Origin: Mycolicibacter terrae
Lineage (GTDB): Bacteria > Actinomycetota > Actinomycetes > Mycobacteriales > Mycobacteriaceae
Assembly (NCBI RefSeq): GCF_010727125.1
Contig: NZ_AP022564.1
Location: forward strand, 2,790,001 to 2,854,000
Direction: 5' to 3'
Length of the DNA stretch: 64,000 nucleotides
In this document: one piece after another, positions 37,391-46,455 of the stretch
Layout: every line of letters starts with the position of its first letter
Numbering within the stretch: position 1 is the first letter of the stretch
The notes under the pieces: model-generated
Databases searched by the model: none
Seen by the model: the letters and a program-made list of their open reading frames with translations, nothing else
Told to the model about the DNA's origin: nothing
Translations under genes and position numbers: made by a program

Positions 37391-38614
37391 ATGGGCGGCA
37401 CACAGCACGTCCAGATTCATGGGTCGTGCTCGCCGCGCTTCGAACGGGTGCGGTACGAGTTCGAACGCAATTTCACGCTGCGCGAAGAGCTCGGGGCCGC
37501 CGTCGCGGCGTACGTGGACGGGGAACTCGTCGTCAACCTGTGGGCCGGGTCCACCGATGCCGAGGGCCTGCACCCCTGGCAGGAAGACACGCTGAGCACC
37601 GTGCTGTCCGGCACCAAGGGATTGACCAGCACCTGCGTCCACCGGCTCGCCGAGGCCGGCGAACTGGACCTGCGGGTCCCGTTGGCCCATTACTGGCCGG
37701 AGTTCGGCCGGGCCGGCAAGGGTGACATCTCGCTGGCCATGGTGCTGGCGCACCGCTCCGGGGCGATCGGGCCGCGCGAGCCGATGCACTGGCGCGACGT
37801 CACCGACTGGGATCTGGTCTGCCAAAGACTGGCCGCCGCAGAACCGTGGTGGCAGCCAGGTACCGCCCAGGGCTACCACATGACGACCTACGGCTTCATC
37901 ATCGGCGAGGTCGTCCGCCGGGTAACCGGTATGACGGTGGGCCAGTATCTGCGCAGCGAGGTCGCCGGTCCCCTCGCAGCCGAGGTGCACATCGGCGTGC
38001 CGGCCGACCAGCAGCCCTATCGCTGCGCCGACCCGGTGGGCAAGCCGACGATCCGGGAGATGCTGGCATCGGCCGGCGCACCGAAGCGACCGACGTCGTT
38101 GGACGACCATCCCAAGGCCGGACTGGCGGTGGCGATGGGGTTCGCCCCCGACGACGAGATCGCCACCAACGATTTGACCCTGTGGCGGCAACTGGAGTTC
38201 CCCGGCACCAATGCCCAGGTCTCGGCGCTGGGCATGGCCACGTTCTACAACGCACTGGTGCAGGAGAAGCTGCTCAGCCGTCCCGCCATGGACCGGCTCC
38301 GGGTGTTGCAGGGCGGCACCGAAACCGATCTGGTGCTCGGGCCCCGGGTCGCCGAGCACGGCTGGGGCATGGGCTACATGCTCAACGCCCAGGGCGTCAA
38401 CGGGCCCAACCGGCGAATCTTCGGTCACGGCGGCCTGGGCGGCTCCTTCGCGTTCGTCGACCTCGACCACCGGATCGCCTACGGCTACGTGATGAACCGC
38501 TTCGACCACACCCAGGCCAACGCCGACCCCCGCAGCGTGGTGCTGTCCAACGAGATCTATCGGGCGCTCGGCGTTCCGATCCGGCCCCGGCGGGAAACGA
38601 TCTACGACGACTAG
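37391..38614 (+). CDS. lipP: Beta-lactamase-fold esterase/lipase LipP
   Basis: A 407-aa serine hydrolase of the class C beta-lactamase/esterase family VIII type. The nucleophile motif S-x-x-K is SGTK at 73-76, with Tyr167 in YHMTTYGF as the expected base, and FGHGGLGGSFAFVD near the C-terminus in place of the KTG box. No signal peptide is visible, so it probably acts inside the cell on short esters rather than on peptidoglycan. AGGAAGG lies 8 bases upstream of the ATG. It shares its stop tetranucleotide CTAG with the convergent glycosylase gene. Orthologous position: Rv2463. Confidence 0.88.
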   Translation: MGGTQHVQIHGSCSPRFERVRYEFERNFTLREELGAAVAAYVDGELVVNLWAGSTDAEGLHPWQEDTLSTVLSGTKGLTSTCVHRLAEAGELDLRVPLAHYWPEFGRAGKGDISLAMVLAHRSGAIGPREPMHWRDVTDWDLVCQRLAAAEPWWQPGTAQGYHMTTYGFIIGEVVRRVTGMTVGQYLRSEVAGPLAAEVHIGVPADQQPYRCADPVGKPTIREMLASAGAPKRPTSLDDHPKAGLAVAMGFAPDDEIATNDLTLWRQLEFPGTNAQVSALGMATFYNALVQEKLLSRPAMDRLRVLQGGTETDLVLGPRVAEHGWGMGYMLNAQGVNGPNRRIFGHGGLGGSFAFVDLDHRIAYGYVMNRFDHTQANADPRSVVLSNEIYRALGVPIRPRRETIYDD

Positions 38615-39420
38615 GTCTGGCAGGACGGGCACCAGAACACGTTGCGGCCCTCCAGTTCAGCGGTCCGCACAGCAGTCCCGCACAGCCGGCACGGGTCCCC
38701 GGCTCGGCGGTAGACGTAGGTGCGCGGCTTGCCGGGTGCGTACGCGGGTGCGCCGTGATCGTCCTCCGGCCGCATTACGACGATGTTGCCCCGGCGCAGC
38801 CCGACCTTCATCAGCGCCACCAGATCCGCCCAGATCGCGGCGAATTCCGGTTCGCCGATGTCGGTGCCGGGTCGATACGGGTCGATCTGATGCCGGAACA
38901 GCACTTCGCTGCGGTAGACGTTGCCGACACCGGCGAGCACCGACTGGTCCATCAGCAGCGCAGCGATAGTCCTGCGAGACTTGGCGATTCGCTTGAAGGC
39001 CAGCGCCGGGTCGGCGTCGCCGCGCAGCGGGTCCGGCCCGAGTCGCGCGATCACGTCGGCGGCCTGCGCCTCGTCGACCACCTCACAGGCCGCCGGGCCG
39101 CGCAGATCGGTGCCGTATTCGGCGCCGATCATGCGCATCCGAACCTGGCCGACCGGTTCCGGCACGCCCGCACCGTCGCCAAAGAGCGGGAACTCGGTGA
39201 AGTGGCCGTAGATGCCGAGGTGAACATGCACGATCGCCCCACCGGCGTAGTGGTGGAACAGATGCTTGCCCCAGGCCTCGGCCCGGGTCAGGGGCCTTCC
39301 GTCGACGGTCGCGGCCCCGGATTCGAACCGGCCCTGCGGGCTCGACACCGCCACCGGGGCGCCGGCGAAGCGGCGCCGATGCAACCGGGCCAGCCGGTGC
39401 AGGATGTGCCCCTCCGGCAT
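38611..39420 (-). CDS. Fpg/Nei-family DNA glycosylase
   Basis: A 269-aa base-excision enzyme. The catalytic Pro2 and Glu3 are in MPEGHILHRLARLH. The helix-two-turn-helix has AGVGNVYRSEVLF, and the C-terminal zinc finger shows CRLC and CPSC around a GRNVFWC turn. It should remove oxidised pyrimidines or purines and nick the strand; the Nei1 position is Rv2464c. Its last codon overlaps lipP on the opposite strand by the 4 bp CTAG. It lies 21 bp after rpiB on the same strand. Confidence 0.92.
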   Translation of the reverse strand: MPEGHILHRLARLHRRRFAGAPVAVSSPQGRFESGAATVDGRPLTRAEAWGKHLFHHYAGGAIVHVHLGIYGHFTEFPLFGDGAGVPEPVGQVRMRMIGAEYGTDLRGPAACEVVDEAQAADVIARLGPDPLRGDADPALAFKRIAKSRRTIAALLMDQSVLAGVGNVYRSEVLFRHQIDPYRPGTDIGEPEFAAIWADLVALMKVGLRRGNIVVMRPEDDHGAPAYAPGKPRTYVYRRAGDPCRLCGTAVRTAELEGRNVFWCPSCQT

Positions 39421-39441
39421 GTCAGGCCAGTCCTTGTCGGG

Positions 39442-39930
39442 TCAGGCGGGGGCGCCGGGCACTGGCGGTGCCTCGTGGGTGCGTTCGTAGGCCGCCAGGA
39501 TGTCGATGCGTCGCTGGTGACGTTCGGCCTGCGACCACGGCGTGCTCAGGAACGCGTCGACGATCGCGATCGCCTCGGCGACGGAGTGCATCCGGCCGCC
39601 GATCCCGATCAGCTGAGCGTTGTTGTGCTCGCGGGCCAGCTGCGCGGTCTCGGTGCTCCACGCCAGCGCACACCGGGCCCCGGGCACCTTGTTGGCGGCG
39701 ATCTGTTCGCCGTTGCCGGATCCGCCGATCACGATTCCCAGGCTGTCCGGGTCGGCCACCGTCCGCGACGCCGCGGCGATGCAGAACGCCGGATAGTCGT
39801 CCTCGGCGTCGTAGGAGTAGGCCCCGCAGTCGACCGGCTCGTGGCCGGCCTGCCGCAGGTGCTCGATGATCTGCTCTTTGAGCTCGTAGCCGGCGTGGTC
39901 GCAGCCGAGGTAGACGCGCATGGCGGTCAT
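39442..39930 (-). CDS. rpiB: Ribose-5-phosphate isomerase B
   Basis: A 162-aa enzyme interconverting ribulose-5-P and ribose-5-P. MRVYLGCDHAGYELKEQI is the family start and GGSGNGEQIAANK is the active-site loop, where Glu replaces the Cys of E. coli RpiB, as in M. tuberculosis. Start at 39930 (MTAM) matches the mycobacterial length; 39921 is possible. The protein ends with an Ala/Pro tail. Orthologous position: Rv2465c. A repeat element lies upstream of it. Confidence 0.95.
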   Translation of the reverse strand: MTAMRVYLGCDHAGYELKEQIIEHLRQAGHEPVDCGAYSYDAEDDYPAFCIAAASRTVADPDSLGIVIGGSGNGEQIAANKVPGARCALAWSTETAQLAREHNNAQLIGIGGRMHSVAEAIAIVDAFLSTPWSQAERHQRRIDILAAYERTHEAPPVPGAPA

Positions 39931-39960
39931 TGTGTCAGACCCGCTCCGCTCCCCTCCCGC

Positions 39961-39988
39961 GCAATCCCCGCGAGGCAATCCCCGCGAG
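39961..39988. repeat. 14-bp tandem direct duplication
   Basis: GCAATCCCCGCGAG occurs twice in a row. The second copy runs into the left end of the 60-bp palindromic repeat, so the unit may be a duplicated insertion edge or target-site-like sequence. Confidence 0.7.
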
Positions 39989-40043
39989 CGTGCGTGTCTG
40001 CACGCGACACGCCGCGCTCTGGCGTGCAACTGTGCACGCTCGC
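39984..40043. repeat. 60-bp palindromic repeat, copy 2 (inverted relative to copy 1)
   Basis: Its ends GCGAGCGTGC and GCACGCTCGC are perfect 10-bp inverted repeats, with an inner GTGTC/GACAC hairpin. The reverse complement matches 10082-10141 over long blocks. It lies between the DsbA-like gene and rpiB, both on the minus strand. Confidence 0.75.
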
Positions 40044-40058
40044 GGGAACCCTGACCGG

Positions 40059-40670
40059 CTAGTCGAATTCGGGCGACTCGGTACGGCTGCGCTTGAGCTC
40101 GAAGAAGTGCGGGTAGGACGCGAACGTCACCGAGGCGTCCCACAGCTGCCCGGCCTGCTCGCCACGCGGAATGCGGGAGAGCACCGGGCCGAAGAACGCC
40201 ACCCCGTTGACGTGGATGGTCGGGGTGCCGACGTCCTTGCCGACGGCGTCCATCCCGGCGTGGTGGCTCTTGCGCAGCGCCTCGTCGTAGGTGTCGGTGG
40301 TGGCCGCGTCGGCCAGTTCGGCCGGCAGGCCCACCTCGGCCAGCGCACCGGCGATGACGTCGGTGAAGTCCTTGTTGTTCTCGTTGTGGATCCGGGTTCC
40401 CATCGCGGCGTACAGCGGACGCAGGATCTCGTTGCCGCGCTGCTGTTCGGCCGCGATCGCCACCCGCACCGGACCCATCGCCTGCTTCAAGCCCTCGCGG
40501 TACTCCTCGGAGAGGTCGTCGCGGCCCTCGTTGAGAACAGCGAGGCTCATCACGTGGAAGGTCACATCGATATCGCGGACCTTCTCGACCTCCAGGATCC
40601 AGCGCGAGGTGATCCAACACCACGGGCACAGCGGGTCGAACCAGAACTCGGCGTGTGATTTCACGGGCAT
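40059..40670 (-). CDS. DsbA-like mycothiol-linked oxidoreductase (Rv2466c type)
   Basis: A 203-aa thioredoxin-fold protein. The active site CPWC is at 15-18 ([16 protein letters not shown]), followed by the helical DsbA insert and the cis-Pro loop GTPTIHVNG. It is cytoplasmic: no signal peptide. The M. tuberculosis homolog Rv2466c is a mycothiol-dependent reductase that activates the prodrug TP053. ATG at 40670 is chosen (AGGA 6 bases upstream) over an upstream in-frame ATG. It is followed by a repeat element and rpiB. Confidence 0.9.
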   Translation of the reverse strand: MPVKSHAEFWFDPLCPWCWITSRWILEVEKVRDIDVTFHVMSLAVLNEGRDDLSEEYREGLKQAMGPVRVAIAAEQQRGNEILRPLYAAMGTRIHNENNKDFTDVIAGALAEVGLPAELADAATTDTYDEALRKSHHAGMDAVGKDVGTPTIHVNGVAFFGPVLSRIPRGEQAGQLWDASVTFASYPHFFELKRSRTESPEFD

Positions 40671-40782
40671 GGGTGATCCTCTCAACCGACGACAGAAGCT
40701 TCCTTGACCACAACTATGCCCGCCGGGCGGGTGTTCCCGAACCCCACCGGAATCTCACGGTGCGCTGGGACCGCTGCTCGCC

Positions 40783-41172
40783 TCAGAGGCCCAACACCAG
40801 CAGCACGACCGCGATCGCCGGGAAAACCCCCTGGACGACGGCGGCGCGCGCCATATCGGTGGCCGAGGCGACCAGCACCAGTGCCGCGGCCAGCATCGAT
40901 CCGAGCCCGGCGAACATCAACGCTGCCCCAACAGCGGTGTGCCCCAACGCGAACGTACCAATGCCGATACCGGTCACGGCGGCCAGGAACAGATTGTAGA
41001 AACCCTGGTTGAACGCGATCATCTTGATGGTCTCGGCTTCCTCCGCCGTGGTGCCGAACACCGCTCGGGTGCGCGGCGATGTCCACCGCAACGATTCCAG
41101 CACGAAGATGTAGACGTGCACCGCCGCGGCCAGCGCGGCGAAGATCGAACCCGCAACAAGCATGGCGACCAT
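40783..41172 (-). CDS. DUF1304-family membrane protein
   Basis: A 129-aa protein with four hydrophobic helices (MLVAGSIFAALAAAVHVYIF, FLAAVTGIGIGTFALG, ALMFAGLGSMLAAALVLV and the C-terminal VVQGVFPAIAVVLLVLGL). The HVYIFVLESLRWTSP and FNQGFYNLFLA segments are DUF1304 hallmarks. ATG at 41172 or 41163 could be the start. It is divergent from pepN, 52 bp apart. The function is unknown. Confidence 0.8.
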   Translation of the reverse strand: MVAMLVAGSIFAALAAAVHVYIFVLESLRWTSPRTRAVFGTTAEEAETIKMIAFNQGFYNLFLAAVTGIGIGTFALGHTAVGAALMFAGLGSMLAAALVLVASATDMARAAVVQGVFPAIAVVLLVLGL

Positions 41173-41224
41173 TAAACCCGGTGGAACGCTCGCCCGCACC
41201 GCCCGGCGGCTACTGTTGGCGGGC

Positions 41225-43783
41225 GTGGCACTTCCTAACCTCACCCGCGACCAGGCCGCCGAACGCGCCGCTCTGGTCACCGTCGGCAATTACCGGATCG
41301 CGCTCGACCTGACCGACGGCGACGGCAAACCGGGCGAGCGCACCTTCCGCTCCACCACGACCGTCACCTTCGACGCCCTGCCCGGCGCCGACACGGTCAT
41401 CGACATCGCCGCCGAGGCCGTTCGCAGCGCCACCCTCAACGGTCGGGCGCTCGACGTCTCGGCCTACGACGAGTCGACCGGCATCGCGCTGACCGGACTA
41501 GACAAGCACAACGTCGTCGAGATCGACGCCGACTGCTACTACTCCAACACCGGCGAGGGCCTGCACCGCTTCGTCGACCCGGTCGACAACGAGGTGTACC
41601 TATACTCCCAGTTCGAAACCGCCGACGCCAAACGGATGTTCGCCTGTTTCGACCAGCCCGACCTCAAGGCCACCTTCGACATCACGGTCACCGCGCCGGA
41701 GCACTGGCAGGTGGTCTCCAACGGCGCCACGGCCGCAGTCGAGTCGGGTGTGCACACGTTCGCGACCACCCCGAAGATGAGCACCTACCTGGTGGCGCTG
41801 ATCGCCGGACCGTACGCCACCTGGGACGACGTCTACCGCGACGAGCACGGTGAGATCCCGCTGGGCCTGTTCTGCCGGGCTTCCCTGGCGCCGCACATGG
41901 ACGCCGAGCGGCTGTTCAGCGAGACCAAGCAGGGATTCGGCTTCTACCACCGCAACTTCGGCACGCCGTATGCGTTCGGCAAGTACGACCAGTTGTTCGT
42001 GCCGGAATTCAACGCCGGGGCGATGGAGAATGCCGGTGCCGTAACGTTTTTGGAGGACTACGTCTTCCGCAGCAAGGTGACCCGCGCGTCCTACGAGCGG
42101 CGCGCCGAGACCGTCCTGCACGAGATGGCGCACATGTGGTTCGGCGACCTGGTCACCATGCGCTGGTGGGATGACCTGTGGCTCAACGAGTCGTTCGCGA
42201 CCTTCGCCTCCGTGCTGTGTCAGAGCGAGGCGACCGAATACACCAACGCCTGGACGACGTTCGCCAACGCGGAGAAGTCGTGGGCCTACCGCCAGGACCA
42301 GCTGCCGTCGACGCATCCGATCGCCGCCGACATCCCCGATCTGGCCGCCGTCGAAGTCAATTTCGACGGGATCACCTACGCCAAGGGCGCTTCCGTGCTC
42401 AAACAATTGGTGGCTTACGTCGGGCTGGAACACTTCCTGGCCGGACTGCGCGACTACTTCGCCGCACACGCCTTCGGCAACGCGACCTTCGACGACCTGT
42501 TGGCCGCACTGGAGAAGGCATCCGGCCGCGACCTGTCCGACTGGGGCCGGCAGTGGCTCAAAACCACCGGCCTGAACACCCTGCGCGCCAACTTCGATCT
42601 CGACGACGCCGGGAAGTTCACCCGGTTCGCCGTCACCCAGGACGGCGCCGCCCCGGGCGAAGGCGAGACCCGGGTGCACCGGCTGGCCATCGGTATCTAC
42701 GACGACGACGGCACCGGACGCCTGGTGCGCACCCACCGCGAAGAACTCGACATCGAGGGTCCGGCGACGGCCGTGCCTGGGCTGGAAGGGGTTTCGCGCG
42801 GCAAGCTGATTCTGGTCAACGACGACGACCTGACCTACTGCGCCCTGCGGCTGGATGAGGAGTCGTTGGCGACCGCCCTGGAACGCATCGCCGATATCGC
42901 CGAGCCGTTGCCGCGCACGCTGGTGTGGTCGGCGGCCTGGGAGATGACCCGCGAGGCCGAGCTACGCGCTCGGGATTTCCTGGCACTGGTGCAAGGCGGT
43001 ATTCAGGCCGAAACCGAGGTCGGGGTCGCCTCACGGCTGCTGCTGCAGGCGCAGACCGCGCTGGGCTACTACGCCGACCCCGGCTGGGCCGCACAGCATG
43101 GCTGGCCGGCCTTCGCCGACCGTCTGCTGGAACTGGCCCGCGCGGCCGAGGGCGGCTCGGATCACCAACTGGCCTATGTCAACGCGCTGTGCACGTCGGT
43201 GCTGTCCGAGCGACACACCGCGGTGCTGGCCGCGCTGCTGGATGCCGACCCGGCGGATCAGGGTCTGGCCGGGCTGGCAGTCGACACCGATCTGCGCTGG
43301 CGGATCGTGGTGGCCCTGGCCCGCAGCGGTGTGCTGGACTCCGAGGCGATCGACGCCGAGGTTCGACGCGACCCCACCGCGGCGGGCAAACGCCACGGCG
43401 CCCAGGCGTCGGCGGCGCGGCCGCACGCGGCGGTCAAACAGACGGCTTGGCAGCAGGTGATCGAGGACGACACCCTGGCCAACATCACCGGCCGGGCGAT
43501 CATCGCCGGGATCGTCCAACCCGGGCAGGGCGACCTGTTGGCACCGTTCGCCGAGAAGTACTTCGCGGCGATTCCCGGTGTGTGGGAGCGGCGCTCCAGC
43601 GAGGTGGCGCAGACGGTGGTGGTGGGTCTGTATCCGGGATGGGACGTCAGTCAGGCCGGGTTGGACACCGCCGATGAGTTCCTGGCCGACCCCGCGGTGC
43701 CGCCGGCGCTCAGGCGCTTGGTCCTGGAGGGCCGGGCGGGGGTGGAGCGGTCACTACGGGCTCGCTCGTTCGACACCGCCTGA
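41225..43783 (+). CDS. pepN: Aminopeptidase N (M1 zinc peptidase)
   Basis: An 852-aa cytoplasmic peptidase. The substrate-binding motif GAMEN is in EFNAGAMENAGAVTF. The zinc site HEMAH is at 299-303 with Glu322 as third ligand (WLNESFATF), and the C-terminal ERAP1-like helical domain is complete. It starts with GTG at 41225 (VALPNLTRDQAAERAAL), matching the M. tuberculosis protein; a frame open to 41162 is not conserved. Orthologous position: Rv2467. Confidence 0.96.
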   Translation: MALPNLTRDQAAERAALVTVGNYRIALDLTDGDGKPGERTFRSTTTVTFDALPGADTVIDIAAEAVRSATLNGRALDVSAYDESTGIALTGLDKHNVVEIDADCYYSNTGEGLHRFVDPVDNEVYLYSQFETADAKRMFACFDQPDLKATFDITVTAPEHWQVVSNGATAAVESGVHTFATTPKMSTYLVALIAGPYATWDDVYRDEHGEIPLGLFCRASLAPHMDAERLFSETKQGFGFYHRNFGTPYAFGKYDQLFVPEFNAGAMENAGAVTFLEDYVFRSKVTRASYERRAETVLHEMAHMWFGDLVTMRWWDDLWLNESFATFASVLCQSEATEYTNAWTTFANAEKSWAYRQDQLPSTHPIAADIPDLAAVEVNFDGITYAKGASVLKQLVAYVGLEHFLAGLRDYFAAHAFGNATFDDLLAALEKASGRDLSDWGRQWLKTTGLNTLRANFDLDDAGKFTRFAVTQDGAAPGEGETRVHRLAIGIYDDDGTGRLVRTHREELDIEGPATAVPGLEGVSRGKLILVNDDDLTYCALRLDEESLATALERIADIAEPLPRTLVWSAAWEMTREAELRARDFLALVQGGIQAETEVGVASRLLLQAQTALGYYADPGWAAQHGWPAFADRLLELARAAEGGSDHQLAYVNALCTSVLSERHTAVLAALLDADPADQGLAGLAVDTDLRWRIVVALARSGVLDSEAIDAEVRRDPTAAGKRHGAQASAARPHAAVKQTAWQQVIEDDTLANITGRAIIAGIVQPGQGDLLAPFAEKYFAAIPGVWERRSSEVAQTVVVGLYPGWDVSQAGLDTADEFLADPAVPPALRRLVLEGRAGVERSLRARSFDTA

Positions 43784-43814
43784 TCGTCGGTTGCCCGTCA
43801 GGACCGGGATGGGT

Positions 43815-44579
43815 TCATCGGTATCCCCCGTCGGATAACCCCGCGTCCCTCTCAAAGCTGTTGGTGCCGCCGAAGATCCGCGCTCTTGCCTCCTCGGCGA
43901 GATAGCGCGCGGGCATCTGTAGCGGCCCCAGGGCGGCCCACTGCCGAGCGTGGATCTCCTCGTGATGCAGCAGCCGGTCCAGGCCGGGGCCATCGCCGGA
44001 GATCCGTCCGGATTCGACGATGTCACGCAGTCGGCGAGCCGGGTCGGAGACACGATCGGCGTTGACCAGGAAGAGGTCACCCCACATGGTGCCGGCCCGA
44101 CGGCTGAGCTGGGCGTGAAACCGGTTGCCGCCCAACCCCATCAGCACTCCGTGCGGGGTGGTGACCAGGCAACCGCCGGTGTCGCAGATGCCTCGGACGG
44201 CCTCGTAGCTCCACCGGTTCGCGTGCTGCCGCTCGACGATCCGCCCCACCTCGGCGGCGCCGTACGGTGTCTCGGGAAAGTCGTTGCGGACAGCGGTCCG
44301 GCCGTAGCCGGTGCCGGCGTTGAGGATGTAGGTCAACAGGGTCGCGAGACGGGCCTTTTTACCGCCGGTACCCCGGGGAATCACGAAGAAACTCTTACCG
44401 TCCGGGTCGGTAACCTGCTCCATCGCGTCGAGGACCCGAAAGCTGTCGCGGGTGAGGAGCCGCTGGCGCACGATGGCGGCCACGGCCTGCGGGGCGACCG
44501 CGCGCCGGTCGAGGTTGGCCAGCCAGCTGCGGTGCGCCGGGGAGGCCACTACCGCGACAGCGCGAGCTGAGACGCCCAC
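43815..44579 (-). CDS. Unrecognised protein with C-terminal HExxH motif
   Basis: About 254 aa. No family is recognised for the N-terminal 180 residues, which include KSFFVIPRGTGGKKARLATLL, GGCLVTTPHGVLMGLGGN and RAGTMWGDLFLVN. The C-terminus has HEEIH at 206-210 in LLHHEEIHARQWAALGPLQM, then PARYLAEEARARIFG and SFERDAGLSDGGYR. This order (HExxH-x-RQW-xxxGP, then Y-x-AEE, then FE-x-AGLxDGGY) resembles small uncharacterised zincin-like proteins. GTG at 44579 is the first in-frame start outside DUF5130; it is weakly supported, and GTG 44549 is possible. No signal peptide is clear. Activity is unproven. Confidence 0.65.
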   Translation of the reverse strand: MGVSARAVAVVASPAHRSWLANLDRRAVAPQAVAAIVRQRLLTRDSFRVLDAMEQVTDPDGKSFFVIPRGTGGKKARLATLLTYILNAGTGYGRTAVRNDFPETPYGAAEVGRIVERQHANRWSYEAVRGICDTGGCLVTTPHGVLMGLGGNRFHAQLSRRAGTMWGDLFLVNADRVSDPARRLRDIVESGRISGDGPGLDRLLHHEEIHARQWAALGPLQMPARYLAEEARARIFGGTNSFERDAGLSDGGYR

Positions 44580-44602
44580 CCTCGCGACCGATACGACAGG
44601 GG

Positions 44603-45070
44603 TTAGGCCGGGGTGATGCCGGCGCTGAGCAACCGCACCGCGCTGACCAGGCCGTCGATCAGTTTGCCGTCGGCGAACGCCGCCGCCGCGGCGGCCACAC
44701 CCTGAGATGCCGCCACCGGGGCTATGCGGGAACCCACGCCGGCGCCGTAGACCACCTCGATGGCCCGCTGGTCCGGTGAGACCGCGATCAGCACCGCGTC
44801 GTTGGGGGTGGGCACCTTCGCCAGGATCTCGCGGGCCCGCGCAGCGGTGTCGGAACCCAGGTCGCCGATGTAGGTGGCGAAACGCGCCTTGCACGCCCGC
44901 GACCCATAGGTCAGCGCGTCATCGAGGCCCACCAGCTCTTTGACCGGGAACGGATAGTGCAACGAGGCCTCGCCGGGCTCGGTGACCCCGGATATCCGAC
45001 CGCTGTAGGTGATCGCCGACCCGTACGGCAGGTCCGCCGGATCGATCGTCGCGACCTCACCAGTTGCCAC
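44603..45070 (-). CDS. DUF5130 / TPM-like protein
   Basis: A 155-aa protein: [20 protein letters not shown], then [33 protein letters not shown] and [20 protein letters not shown]. It matches the conserved mycobacterial protein at the Rv2468c position (DUF5130), which resembles TPM-domain proteins. GTG at 45070 has GGTGGAG just upstream; ATG 45112 is in frame but lies within the overlapping small gene. It starts inside the last 14 bp of that gene, so the two are probably coupled. The function is unknown. Confidence 0.8.
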   Translation of the reverse strand: MATGEVATIDPADLPYGSAITYSGRISGVTEPGEASLHYPFPVKELVGLDDALTYGSRACKARFATYIGDLGSDTAARAREILAKVPTPNDAVLIAVSPDQRAIEVVYGAGVGSRIAPVAASQGVAAAAAAFADGKLIDGLVSAVRLLSAGITPA

Positions 45071-45290
45071 TGGCTCCACCCCCCACACTGAACTCGGACT
45101 TGCCGTGACCATGTCCGCCGCCGATCGCCTCATCGGTCGCCGCCCACAGGATCGGTGGATGCGTCCAGCTGTCGGACATCTGGTAGACGGCCGCGCGTGG
45201 CCCCTTCTGCACCCAGATCCGCACCGACAGCAACAAGACCAGCAAAACCGGAATGCCGACGAAGTAGCCGAGGAATGACAACACACTCAC
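45057..45290 (-). CDS. Small single-helix membrane protein (Rv2468A-like)
   Basis: A 77-aa protein starting [20 protein letters not shown], one transmembrane helix, then a conserved-looking cytoplasmic part with [19 protein letters not shown] and a Gly/His-rich tail ([20 protein letters not shown]). GTG at 45290 (or 45284) is the start; the longer frame to 45356 adds an unlikely polar extension. It overlaps DUF5130 by 14 bp. M. tuberculosis has a similarly placed small gene (Rv2468A, from memory). The His-rich tail hints at metal contact, which is inference. Confidence 0.75.
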   Translation of the reverse strand: MSVLSFLGYFVGIPVLLVLLLSVRIWVQKGPRAAVYQMSDSWTHPPILWAATDEAIGGGHGHGKSEFSVGGGASGNW

Positions 45291-45525
45291 GCCGTAGACC
45301 GTATCCCACCGCTTTGCCTTGCGCGCAGCGGATGGGCATCTATATGGTGACGCCATACCTTCGCACTGGCGATCAGCGTGAGGAAGGGCTGCCCCTGGCA
45401 GTCATGGGAGGTCCGCCAAGCGGTCCTCGGCGATAGACCATCACCCGTTGCTGCCGTGTCGGCGATGCCCCTTCCTCGCGAGGCGGGCACCGTTGGGCAG
45501 CACGGGTCCTGCCAGTGGGAGTCCC

Positions 45526-46455
45526 ATGAACGACACGTCTCGGCCCGGCGATCTGGTCGGCCGGGTAAAGACCCTCTTCCGCTTCCCGATCAAGTCGGTC
45601 GGCGGTCACGGTATCGACAGCGGATACGTCGAACCCCACGGTGGCCTCGGGGATCACCGGTACGCCTTCATCGATGTCGAGACCGGCAACCTCTGCAATG
45701 CGAAGAATCCGCGCAAGTACGCCAGCCTGCTCGCGTGTCGGGCCTACTACCTCGACGAGCCGCAACGCGGCCGGCCGTTGCCCGCGCTCGAAGTCGCCTT
45801 CCCCGACGGGAGTCGGCATCGAAACGTCGGCACCGAACTCGACGAGGCCATGTCGCGGTATCTCGGCCGCACCGTTCGGCTCGCTGCGGAGGTGCCCGCC
45901 GACGCGAAGACCGAGTTGGTCTGGGAGGCGACGACCGGGCTCCCCAAAGACGGTGCCTACTCCCACACGACCAGGAATTCCGACGGCGACGACGTCCTGA
46001 CTTACGGACCGCTGCAAGCCGATAGGTTCTTCGACCTCACGCCGCTGCATATCATCACCACGTCGACCATCGAGCATTTTCAGCAACTCGAACCGAGCGC
46101 GAACTTCGACCCGCGCCGCTACCGGCCGACGATGGTCATCGAGACTTCGGCACCCGGCCTTGTCGAAGACGCCTGGGTGGGCGGACGACTCAGCATCGGT
46201 GGGACGATCGCGGCCCGGGTCGACTGGTGCACTCCGCGTTGCGTGATGTCCACCCTCGCCCATGGCAAAGATGTGCCGTTGGACCGGGCGACGCTGCGGA
46301 CCATCGCACGGCACAACAGCAAGCCCATCCCCGATGCAGGCAAGCTGGCATCCCTCGGGGTCTACGCCAGCGTGGCCACGGCCGGACCCGTCCGCGTCGG
46401 CGACGAAGTGCGATTTCAGTCCGCGGTCAACCAGTCCGACAGTGCGCACCCATGA
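45526..46455 (+). CDS. MOSC-domain protein
   Basis: A 309-aa protein with an N-terminal MOSC beta-barrel (VKTLFRFPIKSVGGHGIDSG, GGLGDHRYAFIDVETG) and a C-terminal MOSC domain (NFDPRRYRPTMVIETSAPG, VDWCTPRCVMSTL with the conserved Cys). MOSC proteins bind molybdenum cofactor sulfide and act in N-hydroxylated compound reduction or sulfur delivery. GGGAG precedes the ATG. Its TGA overlaps the next gene's ATG. The operon continues with a RidA-like and a nitrilase-type gene. The redox partner is unknown. Confidence 0.88.
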   Translation: MNDTSRPGDLVGRVKTLFRFPIKSVGGHGIDSGYVEPHGGLGDHRYAFIDVETGNLCNAKNPRKYASLLACRAYYLDEPQRGRPLPALEVAFPDGSRHRNVGTELDEAMSRYLGRTVRLAAEVPADAKTELVWEATTGLPKDGAYSHTTRNSDGDDVLTYGPLQADRFFDLTPLHIITTSTIEHFQQLEPSANFDPRRYRPTMVIETSAPGLVEDAWVGGRLSIGGTIAARVDWCTPRCVMSTLAHGKDVPLDRATLRTIARHNSKPIPDAGKLASLGVYASVATAGPVRVGDEVRFQSAVNQSDSAHP

